DNA from: Gammaproteobacteria bacterium
Lineage (GTDB): Bacteria; Pseudomonadota; Gammaproteobacteria; Arenicellales; JAANXG01
Direction of reading: 5' to 3'
NCBI GenBank assembly: GCA_018263405.1
Contig: JAANXG010000112.1
Coordinates: forward strand, 1 to 5,900
Length of the DNA stretch: 5,900 nucleotides
Position numbers and translations under genes: made by a program. The notes under the pieces are model-generated. The model had not been told where the DNA came from. It saw only the letters and a list, made by a program, of their open reading frames with translations, and ran no database searches. This document shows positions 1 through 5,528 of the stretch, piece by piece; position 1 is the stretch's first letter; each line of letters opens with the position of its first letter.

Positions 1-323
1 TCGCCGGTCCCCACGCCGCCCGTGATAGTCATATCGAGCCGCGTACGCCACTCGACCGAACCGGACTCGAAATCAACGGCCGCGACACCCCCCCCCGGGT
101 TGGCGATAAACACGGCGTTGGCGCCCATGGCCGGACGCAGTCCTACCTGTTTCCCACCTCCGACATTGAAGCTCCAGGCCCTCTGCAACGTCACTTCCTG
201 CGTGATAGCAGGAACGGGATTGGGCTCCAATGGTTTCAGTTCATCGTCCTTGCCGCGGATTTTGTCCACGATGCCGCAGGCGGTGACAAGAAGACTGATA
301 ACTGCTATGGCGATTTTTTTCAT
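1..323 (-). CDS. bamB: Outer membrane protein assembly factor BamB, 5' part (cut by window edge)
   Basis: The first 107 residues of a lipoprotein that runs off the left edge of the window. Residues 1-15 form a short signal peptide (M-K-K, then hydrophobic) ending in the lipobox V13-T14-A15-C16. Glycine at +2 means no inner-membrane retention signal, so outer-membrane sorting is expected. A linker rich in Pro and charged residues follows, then the first blade of a beta-propeller: residues 45-85 match the BamB pattern of a Trp-Arg-like strand, a GLRPA segment, and a VFIAN..GGVAAVD strand resembling a PQQ-type repeat. In the family, BamB is the eight-bladed propeller of the BAM complex that helps BamA fold outer-membrane beta-barrels. 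The ATG shares the four bases ATGA with the yfgM stop and has a GGAG seven bases upstream (331-334), so translation is probably coupled. A run of nine G on the coding strand (88-96) encodes Gly77-Gly79; the frame is intact here. The yfgM-bamB order supports the identification. Only the N-terminal quarter or so is visible. Confidence 0.9.
   Translation of the reverse strand, partial: MKKIAIAVISLLVTACGIVDKIRGKDDELKPLEPNPVPAITQEVTLQRAWSFNVGGGKQVGLRPAMGANAVFIANPGGGVAAVDFESGSVEWRTRLDMTITGGVGTG
88..96 (-). repeat. G9 homopolymer tract inside bamB
   Basis: Nine consecutive C on the plus strand, read as nine G in bamB, encode the last base of Pro76 and Gly77-Gly79. The encoded loop has the length expected from the usual BamB pattern around VFIAN..GGVAAVD, so nine is the in-frame state. 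Hand translation shows that one extra G gives a TGA within about eight codons, and one fewer G gives a TGA near positions 33-35. Such tracts are prone to slipped-strand change and to sequencing error; which applies here cannot be told from one sequence. Confidence 0.8.
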
Positions 324-952
324 TGGGAAGCTCCGATGGCCGCGTCCAATTTTATATTAAGCATATCAGCATACGCAGAGCGCTCGGGTAGATTTTCCAG
401 TGCCGCTTTATATTCCGCGCGAGCTGCCTTCGGATCGTTTCGTGCCACAGCGAGATCGCCGCGCAACTCCCGGTATTCCGATTCGTACCCGCCGCCTTGC
501 ATACCGGAGAGCCAGGTTTCCACCTCGCCAAGCTCGTTCAGGTTAAGTGAGAGTCGTGCCAATCTGAGCCGTGCCAATCTGCGGTTCGTCGAATCCGATG
601 AATTAGCCAGAGCCCACTCAAGGTGACTCTTGGCCTCGGCCATGTCGCCGTTTTCGAAAGCGGCTCTTGCCATAAACAGCGCTGCCCTGCCGGCATATGG
701 AGTGCTCGAATACTCGTTAATCAACCGCTTCCCGACATCGACGGCAGCCGAACCATCCGGGTTCTCAAGCAATTGAGCATACAGGGCCGATGCGGATTCC
801 GCTCGTTCAGCTGTGTACGTCCGCCAGTAATTCACGCCCCCGATCACAGCAACACCCAGGACCAGGCCAGCGATCACCGAAGTGCCGTTTTCCTTCCACC
901 ATTCCTTAAAGCGTTCGGATTGTTCCTCGTCAGACAAGTGCAAACCGGCCAT
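320..952 (-). CDS. yfgM: YfgM family ancillary SecYEG translocon subunit (TPR, membrane anchored)
   Basis: A 210-residue protein with the YfgM (Pfam TPR_21, formerly DUF2133) layout. It has a short acidic cytoplasmic N-terminus with the family-like EEQSERFKEWWKENG segment at 9-23, one transmembrane helix at about 24-43, and a periplasmic TPR domain from about 50 to 205. Hallmarks include the LRLAR segment near 129-133 and the GD.....AR.EY.AAL helix pair near 165-185. Length is close to E. coli YfgM (about 206). In E. coli, YfgM is an inner-membrane protein with its TPR domain in the periplasm; it associates with SecYEG and PpiD and has been linked to chaperone traffic and to RcsB stability. 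The start is supported by AGAGG (958-962) five bases upstream. It lies 61 nt downstream of hisS, across a strong hairpin, and its stop overlaps the bamB start in ATGA, which suggests coupled translation of two envelope factors. Confidence in the family is high; the detailed role is inferred from E. coli. Confidence 0.92.
   Translation of the reverse strand: MAGLHLSDEEQSERFKEWWKENGTSVIAGLVLGVAVIGGVNYWRTYTAERAESASALYAQLLENPDGSAAVDVGKRLINEYSSTPYAGRAALFMARAAFENGDMAEAKSHLEWALANSSDSTNRRLARLRLARLSLNLNELGEVETWLSGMQGGGYESEYRELRGDLAVARNDPKAARAEYKAALENLPERSAYADMLNIKLDAAIGASQ
551..580 (-). repeat. Two-copy 15-bp tandem repeat within yfgM
   Basis: Units 551-565 and 566-580 are identical at 14 of 15 bases, differing at 554/569. 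They encode Arg-Leu-Ala-Arg-Leu twice in a row (YfgM residues 125-134 region). As E. coli YfgM has a similar LASLRLAR segment at the same place, the protein has not gained length. The DNA similarity may reflect repeated codon choice rather than a recent duplication. Confidence 0.6.
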
Positions 953-957
953 GCTAG

Positions 958-962
958 CCTCT
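958..962 (-). promoter_or_regulatory. Ribosome binding site of yfgM
   Basis: The coding strand reads AGAGG, five bases before the yfgM ATG at 952. It fixes the start of yfgM. The six bases AGAGGC beginning here also occur in the downstream arm of the adjacent hairpin, so the upstream arm (GCCTCT, 1004-999) could in principle pair with this site instead of with its normal partner. Confidence 0.6.
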
Positions 963-973
963 GTTTATATTGG

Positions 974-1009
974 AGGACGCCTCTATTCATTGATGAATAG
1001 AGGCGCCCT
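974..1009 (-). promoter_or_regulatory. Long intergenic hairpin between hisS and yfgM
   Basis: A 13-bp perfect inverted repeat pairs 978-990 with 993-1005 around a two-base centre. After one A/C mismatch (977/1006) it continues for three more pairs (974-976 with 1007-1009), giving 16 of 17 matched positions in 36 nt. In RNA, the closing pairs next to the centre would open to a four-base loop. It fills most of the spacer between the hisS stop and the yfgM ribosome binding site. No T run follows it on either strand, so it is not a standard intrinsic terminator. Possible roles are stabilising the 3' end of hisS mRNA, an RNase processing site, a dispersed palindromic repeat, a weak attenuator between the two genes, or, as the core is symmetrical, a DNA operator. 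The structure is certain; the role is not. Confidence 0.75.
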
Positions 1010-1013
1010 GGGG

Positions 1014-2297
1014 TTAATGTATCCCGTCCTCTCGATCGGAGGTCTTTGCCAGCAATTCGGCAATGGCCTCCGGCGCCCGATCCTCTCTCACCGTGTACTG
1101 TTCGATGTCCGTCCTCAGGCTTTTAATTGTCACCAGACGGCCGGCGCTTTCATCTTCACCGATAATCACTGCCACCCGGGCGCCACTTCGATCCGCTTTG
1201 CGCATCTGGCTTTTCATCGTGCCGTCGCCGCAATGCAGTTGTACTCTGCAACCCCTGTCGCGCAGCCTCTCCGCCTGTTCCATTCCTTGACGCTTGGCGC
1301 GACCGCCCACCACTATCACAAAAACCTCCGGACCGGATTTGGCCGATTGGACCCGGGCCGCTTCAACCAATCTTTCAAGCCCCATGGCGAACCCAATAGC
1401 AGGCGTCGATTGCCCCCCCAGGACTTCCACCAACCCATCGTACCGCCCTCCGGCACACACCGTGGCCTGAGCGCCTCTCCCTTCACCGACCCACTCGAAG
1501 ACCGTACGCGAATAATAGTCCAGACCGCGTACCAACCGCGGGTTTACGGTATATTCGATACCCATTTCATCCAGTAGTCCGAGCAAGCCCTCAAAATGTT
1601 CACTCGACGCATGATCGAGATAAGTCGACAGCTTCGGGGCATCCCGCAGAATTTGCCGGGTGTGAGTATGCTTGGAATCGAGTATTCGCAGCGGATTCTC
1701 GGTCAAGCGCCTTTGACTATCCGGGTCCAACTCCTCGCGGTATTTTTCTAGATATTCAACCAATTTAGCGCGATACCGGCACCGTGAATCGGTTTCGCCC
1801 AGCGAATTGATTTCAAGACGGGGCGTCGGGATATTTAACTCTCGCCACAGCCTCCTTGACAGCGCGATGGTTTCAGCATCGATATCGGGCCCCGCCCAGC
1901 CGACCGCTTCCACCCCGGCCTGATGGAACTGTCTATAGCGCCCTCGCTGAGGCCGTTCGTGCCGGAACATCGGACCCATGTACCACAACCGCCGCTGTCG
2001 GTTGTGAAACAAGCCGTGTTCCAGTCCCGCACGGATACAGCTCGCGGTCGCCTCGGGCCGGAGCGTGACACTCTCGCCGTTTCGGTCCTCGAATGTGTAC
2101 ATTTCCTTGCCTACGATATCGGTATCCTCACCGATAGATCGCGCAAACAAGTCGGTTTTTTCCATTATCGGTAGTCGGATCTCGTGGTAGGCGTAGGCCG
2201 AGAACACCTGTTTCAGGATGTCTTCCATCCGCTGCCACGCGGTCACGGTATCGGGCAATATATCGTTCATGCCCTTGATGGACTGAATCGGAGACAT
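1014..2297 (-). CDS. hisS: Histidine--tRNA ligase (HisRS)
   Basis: A 427-residue class II aminoacyl-tRNA synthetase that charges tRNA-His in the cytoplasm by way of histidyl-adenylate. Length is close to E. coli HisRS (424). The N-terminus SIKGMNDILPD (6-16) is typical. Motif 1 follows at about 20-60, TLRPEAT lies at 78-84, and motif 2 with the ATP-binding arginine (R112) spans FRHERPQRGRYRQFHQ at 111-126. The histidine-specific segment RGLDYYSRTVFEW is at 257-269 with the catalytic arginine R257, and motif 3 GFAMGLERL at 302-310 carries R309. The C-terminal anticodon-binding domain (about 323-415) has the conserved GDGTMKSQMRKAD and GARVAVIIGEDE segments. The ATG at 2297 has an AGG five bases upstream and lies 24 nt after the rodZ stop. 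In most Gammaproteobacteria ispG lies between rodZ and hisS; it is not there. No key residue is missing. Confidence 0.98.
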   Translation of the reverse strand: MSPIQSIKGMNDILPDTVTAWQRMEDILKQVFSAYAYHEIRLPIMEKTDLFARSIGEDTDIVGKEMYTFEDRNGESVTLRPEATASCIRAGLEHGLFHNRQRRLWYMGPMFRHERPQRGRYRQFHQAGVEAVGWAGPDIDAETIALSRRLWRELNIPTPRLEINSLGETDSRCRYRAKLVEYLEKYREELDPDSQRRLTENPLRILDSKHTHTRQILRDAPKLSTYLDHASSEHFEGLLGLLDEMGIEYTVNPRLVRGLDYYSRTVFEWVGEGRGAQATVCAGGRYDGLVEVLGGQSTPAIGFAMGLERLVEAARVQSAKSGPEVFVIVVGGRAKRQGMEQAERLRDRGCRVQLHCGDGTMKSQMRKADRSGARVAVIIGEDESAGRLVTIKSLRTDIEQYTVREDRAPEAIAELLAKTSDREDGIH

Positions 2298-2321
2298 CGA
2301 TACCTAACGGGCTCTATCGGT

Positions 2322-3125
2322 TTATCCGGAAGGCGCACCCAGCACGAACCGGGTATACAAGCGGCCGGCAGGCATATTCGGCGTAACGATTTCTTGCGAA
2401 TACCCGATCCGGACGGCCCGCGCGTTTCCCAGAAACACACGAAATGGCGGTAGCCCCTCTACCTCGATGCGGCGATCCGGTTCAACGGCCCGATACAACA
2501 GCCGCTCACCACGAGCATCGCGAATATCGACCCAGGCGCGTTCTTCGGTTCGCAAAACGATGCGCTCGATACCCGTAGACAAGGAAGAATCACCCGAAGC
2601 GATCCCCAATGACTCACCGGATGTCCGGGTATCCGATACGCCCTCGTCTCGTCGTCCGACTACCTCACTGCCGGTCGGGGTACCCACGCCGGTGGCAACA
2701 CCGGTGACCCATTGTGGCCGATCCTTCGAGTACCAGAGGAACAACGCCAGCACGCTGATTGCCAACACACCGATAATCCAGCCCCATGGGGGTCGATACG
2801 CCGAGACCGCATCGGACTCGTCGATATTTCCACCGGTGTTACACCGGTTTTCAGTACGAAAATCCTCGACGCCTTCTTCGCTCGCACCCTCCAACAAATT
2901 TTCGATATCCACGTCGAGCAACCGTGCGTAGGACCTCAAGTAGCCGCGGACATACGTAATACCGGGCAACCGGTCCCAGTCGTCGTCTTCCAGTGCCCGA
3001 ATTTGGAAGTTCGAAAGTCGCAATTCAAGGGCGACATCATCCACCGAGAGCCTTTGTCGTTCCCGAGCGCACCTCAACAGGCGCCCGCACGTCATTACAT
3101 CGACGGTGTTTCCCGATTCTTTCAT
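2322..3125 (-). CDS. rodZ: Cytoskeleton protein RodZ
   Basis: A 267-residue bitopic protein. Residues about 13-72 form a Cro/XRE-type helix-turn-helix (HTH_25) with the RodZ signature ALEDDDWDRLPGITYVRGYLRSYARLL around 44-70. An acidic linker follows, then one transmembrane helix at about 114-132. A Ser/Thr/Gly-rich periplasmic linker (about 140-185) leads to a C-terminal RodZ/DUF4115 beta domain at about 188-262, with WVDIRD.RGERLLYR and the FLGNARAVRI..SQ strand pair. In E. coli the cytoplasmic HTH domain binds MreB and couples it to the cell-wall elongation machinery, giving rod shape. The ATG shares ATGA with the pilF stop, and the ribosome binding site is weak (AAG only), so translation is probably coupled to pilF. 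An internal ATG at 3095 would remove ten poorly conserved residues and remains possible. Length is shorter than E. coli RodZ (337), mainly in the linker, as in many non-enteric relatives. Confidence 0.93.
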   Translation of the reverse strand: MKESGNTVDVMTCGRLLRCARERQRLSVDDVALELRLSNFQIRALEDDDWDRLPGITYVRGYLRSYARLLDVDIENLLEGASEEGVEDFRTENRCNTGGNIDESDAVSAYRPPWGWIIGVLAISVLALFLWYSKDRPQWVTGVATGVGTPTGSEVVGRRDEGVSDTRTSGESLGIASGDSSLSTGIERIVLRTEERAWVDIRDARGERLLYRAVEPDRRIEVEGLPPFRVFLGNARAVRIGYSQEIVTPNMPAGRLYTRFVLGAPSG

Positions 3126-3874
3126 TTGTACATCTTAAGTTGCCTGGCCTCATCCGAGGAAGCGAATTTTTTTCGTAATCTTGTTGCGTAATTCCGCGCG
3201 ACATCATTAGCGTTCAAGCGCGACTCTATTTTTACAGCCAGCAACAGACTCGATGGCGTATCCGGTGCAACGGAAAAATACCGCTCAATATAACCCCTTG
3301 CCGTCAGGTAGTCCTCGCGCGCGAAAACAATATCCGCCATATGGTACAGTGCCGGACCCAGATTCGGATTCGCATCGAGCGCCGCCCTGAAGTAAGACTC
3401 CGCCCCACGTCGGTCCGTGCGCATATTGATTAAACACTCGCCCGCGCGAAGATTAGTCAGAGTCTTTCGCTCATACAAAGGATCGTTTAAGGCGCTTTCG
3501 AAATATTTCACCGCTTCCTCGACCTTTCCCGCCCTACACAGAAATATCGCGTAATCGTGCGCCGCATTAGAGTTCTCCGGATTGGACTTCAAAGCCCTGC
3601 GATAATGGCGGTCCGCCTTTTCCCTGCGATTTAACTGGGTTTGCAACATGGCCATAACATAATTCGTTCGGGAGTGATCCGGAGCTATTTCCAATGCCTG
3701 CTCCAGTTCAGCTAACGCGGTTTGTTTCTGACCCCGCTGCAAATACCCGAGTGCAAGCTGCGTGTGCACTGCCGCACGGGAGTTGGCATCCACGGCGGGT
3801 GTGTATGCACCGTCTTCCACTGAGACGCAACCCAACAGCAATAGCCACCCAAATATATAAACAATAGGGCGCAT
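3122..3874 (-). CDS. pilF: Type IV pilus biogenesis/stability lipoprotein PilF (PilW), TPR protein
   Basis: A 250-residue lipoprotein. Residues 1-15 form a signal peptide with the lipobox L13-L14-G15-C16; valine at +2 agrees with outer-membrane sorting. The mature part is a string of TPR units at about 33-66, 67-100, 101-134, 137-171 and 172-205, with a degenerate sixth near 208-240. The signature positions are seen clearly in ALGYLQRGQ.. ALAELEQAL and in HDYAIFLCRAGKVEEAVKYFESAL. Pseudomonas PilF has six TPRs and is the pilotin for assembly of the PilQ secretin in the outer membrane, needed for type IV pili. The start at 3874 is chosen because AAGGAG lies five bases upstream and the signal peptide begins there; an ATG at 3904 would add ten residues ahead of the signal peptide and has no such site. 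The gene overlaps rodZ by ATGA. An A7 run (3167-3173) near the end encodes Lys-Lys. Position between rlmN and rodZ matches Pseudomonas and relatives. Whether this organism makes pili cannot be seen here. Confidence 0.88.
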   Translation of the reverse strand: MRPIVYIFGWLLLLGCVSVEDGAYTPAVDANSRAAVHTQLALGYLQRGQKQTALAELEQALEIAPDHSRTNYVMAMLQTQLNRREKADRHYRRALKSNPENSNAAHDYAIFLCRAGKVEEAVKYFESALNDPLYERKTLTNLRAGECLINMRTDRRGAESYFRAALDANPNLGPALYHMADIVFAREDYLTARGYIERYFSVAPDTPSSLLLAVKIESRLNANDVARNYATRLRKKFASSDEARQLKMYK

Positions 3875-3879
3875 TAGTA

Positions 3880-3885
3880 CTCCTT
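3880..3885 (-). promoter_or_regulatory. Strong ribosome binding site that decides the pilF start
   Basis: The coding strand reads AAGGAG, five bases before the ATG at 3874. It is the best Shine-Dalgarno match in the window. It would lie inside the gene if the upstream ATG at 3904 were used, and so favours the shorter protein whose signal peptide begins at Met-Arg-Pro. Confidence 0.85.
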
Positions 3886-3931
3886 CAAGGCGATATTGTC
3901 GCATTCGGCGAGTCGGGTAGGGTTTGCCCGT

Positions 3932-5023
3932 TTAGTGCACGTCTGCCGTCCGGTGGCATCGATAGCGCTGCGCTCGTCGCGTGCGATCCTGGACCTGTCC
4001 GGCCAATTGGCCACAAGCAGCATCGATATCATCGCCCCGAGTAGTGCGGGTCACGGTGAACAGGCCTCGCGATAACAGTGTCTCCCGGAACCGATCGATC
4101 CGTAACCGAGGAGGCCGCCGGTATATGGTGCCCTCAAAGAGATTAAAAGGAATCAAATTAATCTTACAGGGTACGTCAGCCACCAATGCCGCCAGCCGGT
4201 CGGCGTCTTTATCGGAATCGTTCACGCCATCGATCAATGTGTATTCAAACGTTACACGGGTGCGCGGGGCGTCGGCAACATAGCGCCGGCAGGCATTCAG
4301 CAGCTTGGCGATAGGATATTTTTTGTTCAACGGCACCAAGGTGTCCCGCAAAGTGTCCGTCGTTGCGTGCAGTGAAACAGCCAGGCTAACAGGGCAGTCT
4401 TCCTTCAACCGGTCGATGCCGGAGACGTGCCCCGCGGTGCTTAGGGTGACCCGGCGACGCGACAGGCCATAAGCGAAATCGTCCAGCATCAGGTTCATCG
4501 CGGTCACGACGGCGTCATAATTCAACAAAGGCTCGCCCATGCCCATCATAACGACGTTGGTGACCCTCGGCGCACCAAAGGTTCGCAGGCGCTCGTTGGC
4601 GGCCCACAATTGCCCGATAATCTCGGCGGGGCCCAGATTACGCGCAAAGCCTTGGCGCGCCGTCGCGCAAAAGCTGCAGTTCAAAGCACACCCGACCTGC
4701 GAGGACACACACAAGGTCACCCGTTCGGTTTCCGGGATGAATACCGTCTCGATGGCATTGCCATCGCCCAGCCTCATCAACCATTTGCAGGTTCCGTCCG
4801 CGGACCACTGCTCGCCAAGAACCGCCGGAGGCGCCACTTCGGCCGTATGCTGTAAGACCGCTCGCAGGTTTTTACCGAGATTGGTCATAGCGTCGAAGTC
4901 CGCGACGCCGAGCTGATGGATCCATTTCACGACCTGTTCGGCTCTGAATCGCTTTTCTCCCAAATTGCAGAAAAACTCGGCCATCGCCGGGCGGTCAAAG
5001 TTCATTAGATTGGACAACGTCAT
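3932..5023 (-). CDS. rlmN: Dual-specificity RNA methyltransferase RlmN (23S rRNA A2503 and tRNA A37, C2)
   Basis: A radical SAM enzyme of 363 residues from the ATG at 5023. The N-terminal accessory domain has the conserved GEKRFRAEQVVKWIHQ segment (22-37). The 4Fe-4S motif CX3CX2C is C112, C116 and C119. The two cysteines of the ping-pong mechanism are C105 in CVSSQVGC (E. coli C118) and C337 in the DIDAACGQLAG tail (E. coli C355). SAM-binding segments include MGMGEPLLNYDAV (160-172), TLSTAGHV and SLAVSLHA. In E. coli it makes 2-methyladenosine at A2503 of 23S rRNA and at A37 of some tRNAs, and affects translational accuracy. The reading frame extends upstream to a TTG at 5047 that would overlap ndk by 19 nt and add eight residues. 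Neither start has a clear ribosome binding site (a weak GACGAG precedes the TTG). I prefer the ATG, five bases after the ndk stop, because its length fits the family; translation is probably coupled to ndk. Confidence 0.97.
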   Translation of the reverse strand: MTLSNLMNFDRPAMAEFFCNLGEKRFRAEQVVKWIHQLGVADFDAMTNLGKNLRAVLQHTAEVAPPAVLGEQWSADGTCKWLMRLGDGNAIETVFIPETERVTLCVSSQVGCALNCSFCATARQGFARNLGPAEIIGQLWAANERLRTFGAPRVTNVVMMGMGEPLLNYDAVVTAMNLMLDDFAYGLSRRRVTLSTAGHVSGIDRLKEDCPVSLAVSLHATTDTLRDTLVPLNKKYPIAKLLNACRRYVADAPRTRVTFEYTLIDGVNDSDKDADRLAALVADVPCKINLIPFNLFEGTIYRRPPRLRIDRFRETLLSRGLFTVTRTTRGDDIDAACGQLAGQVQDRTRRAQRYRCHRTADVH

Positions 5024-5028
5024 AGCGT

Positions 5029-5460
5029 CTATCGCGTGCGCGGACAAATCTCGTCGTCGGGGAAAAAAAACATGATTTCAGTCCTGGCGGTCTCCGGACC
5101 ATCCGATCCATGGACAGCGTTTTTTTCTACCGATTCAGCGAAGTCCGCGCGAATTGTTCCTTCGGCTGCCTCCGCTGGGTTTGTCGCACCCATAATTTCA
5201 CGGTTACGGGCGATTGCGTCGTCGCCTTCAAGCACTTGCACCAGCACAGGCCCGGACTGCATATACGCCACTAAGTCGCCATAAAATGGCCGGTCCTTGT
5301 GGATTTCGTAGAATCGCCTGGCCTGGTTCTCGGTGAGGCGTAGCATACGCGCCGCGATGATCCTCAACCCCCCTTGTTCAAAGCGCTTGTAGATATCCCC
5401 GATAATGTTTCGTGCCACGGCTTCGGGTTTGATAATCGATAAGGTACGTTCGACCGCCAT
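5029..5460 (-). CDS. ndk: Nucleoside diphosphate kinase
   Basis: A 143-residue enzyme, the same length as E. coli Ndk, that moves the gamma-phosphate of ATP to nucleoside diphosphates in the cytoplasm through a phosphohistidine. The catalytic histidine is H117 in NAVHGSD (114-120). Other active-site residues are in place: K11 in SIIKPEAV, Y51 and H54 in FYEIHKDRPFY, R87, T93 in GATNP, R104 in GTIRADFA, and N114. The C-terminal CPRTR matches the family tail. The start at 5460 has GGAG ten bases upstream (5471-5474). A T8 run on the coding strand (5063-5070) encodes Phe131-Phe133. The stop TAG lies five bases before the preferred rlmN ATG. Every residue expected for catalysis is present. Confidence 0.98.
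   Translation of the reverse strand: MAVERTLSIIKPEAVARNIIGDIYKRFEQGGLRIIAARMLRLTENQARRFYEIHKDRPFYGDLVAYMQSGPVLVQVLEGDDAIARNREIMGATNPAEAAEGTIRADFAESVEKNAVHGSDGPETARTEIMFFFPDDEICPRTR
5063..5070 (-). repeat. T8 homopolymer in the 3' end of ndk
   Basis: Eight A on the plus strand, read as eight T followed by four C in ndk, encode Phe131-Phe133 and part of Pro134. By hand translation, one extra T (or a -1 shift of the ribosome) moves reading into the rlmN frame with no stop before the rlmN start. One fewer T leads to a TGA near positions 4977-4979, inside rlmN. The Phe residues fit the family's aromatic strand here, so the tract may be only a product of codon choice. Confidence 0.7.
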
Positions 5461-5528
5461 TGTATGGGTTCTCCAACTTACTGAAATTACAAGAAAAGGC
5501 GCGGTAGGTGCGGGCGCGTAGTGTAACC
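5461..5528. other. 68-nt spacer between mtaB and ndk
   Basis: The largest true gap in the window and the likeliest place for an ndk promoter. On the coding strand it holds an AT-rich segment with TTGTAATTTCAGTAAG and then the ndk GGAG site. I find no pair of -35 and -10 boxes with acceptable spacing. There is also no clear mtaB terminator: a TTTTCTT follows GCGCC, but any stem would need a loop of more than 15 bases. Whether ndk starts a new transcript here is open. Confidence 0.4.

Noticed and set aside
953..973. TATAAA-like element before yfgM as a promoter -10 box
   Set aside because: No -35-like hexamer is found at 16-18 bp upstream; that stretch is the hairpin arm.
882..1577. A 231-codon open frame on the plus strand
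   Set aside because: It lies antisense to hisS and the start of yfgM, crosses the hisS-yfgM spacer, resembles no family I know, and has no ribosome binding site in a sensible place. It is a shadow of the real genes.
3167..3173. A7 run near the end of pilF as a frameshift site into rodZ
   Set aside because: By hand translation a -1 shift meets a TGA within a few codons and does not reach the rodZ frame.
2712..3191. A 159-codon open frame on the plus strand, with a 154-codon one next to it at 2467-2931
   Set aside because: Both are antisense to rodZ and show no recognisable protein pattern; GC-skewed codon use in rodZ explains the open frames.
5120..5126. A AAA AAC slippery heptamer in ndk just before the catalytic histidine
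   Set aside because: It encodes conserved Glu-Lys-Asn in the correct frame, there is no visible downstream stimulatory stem, and a shift here would destroy the enzyme.
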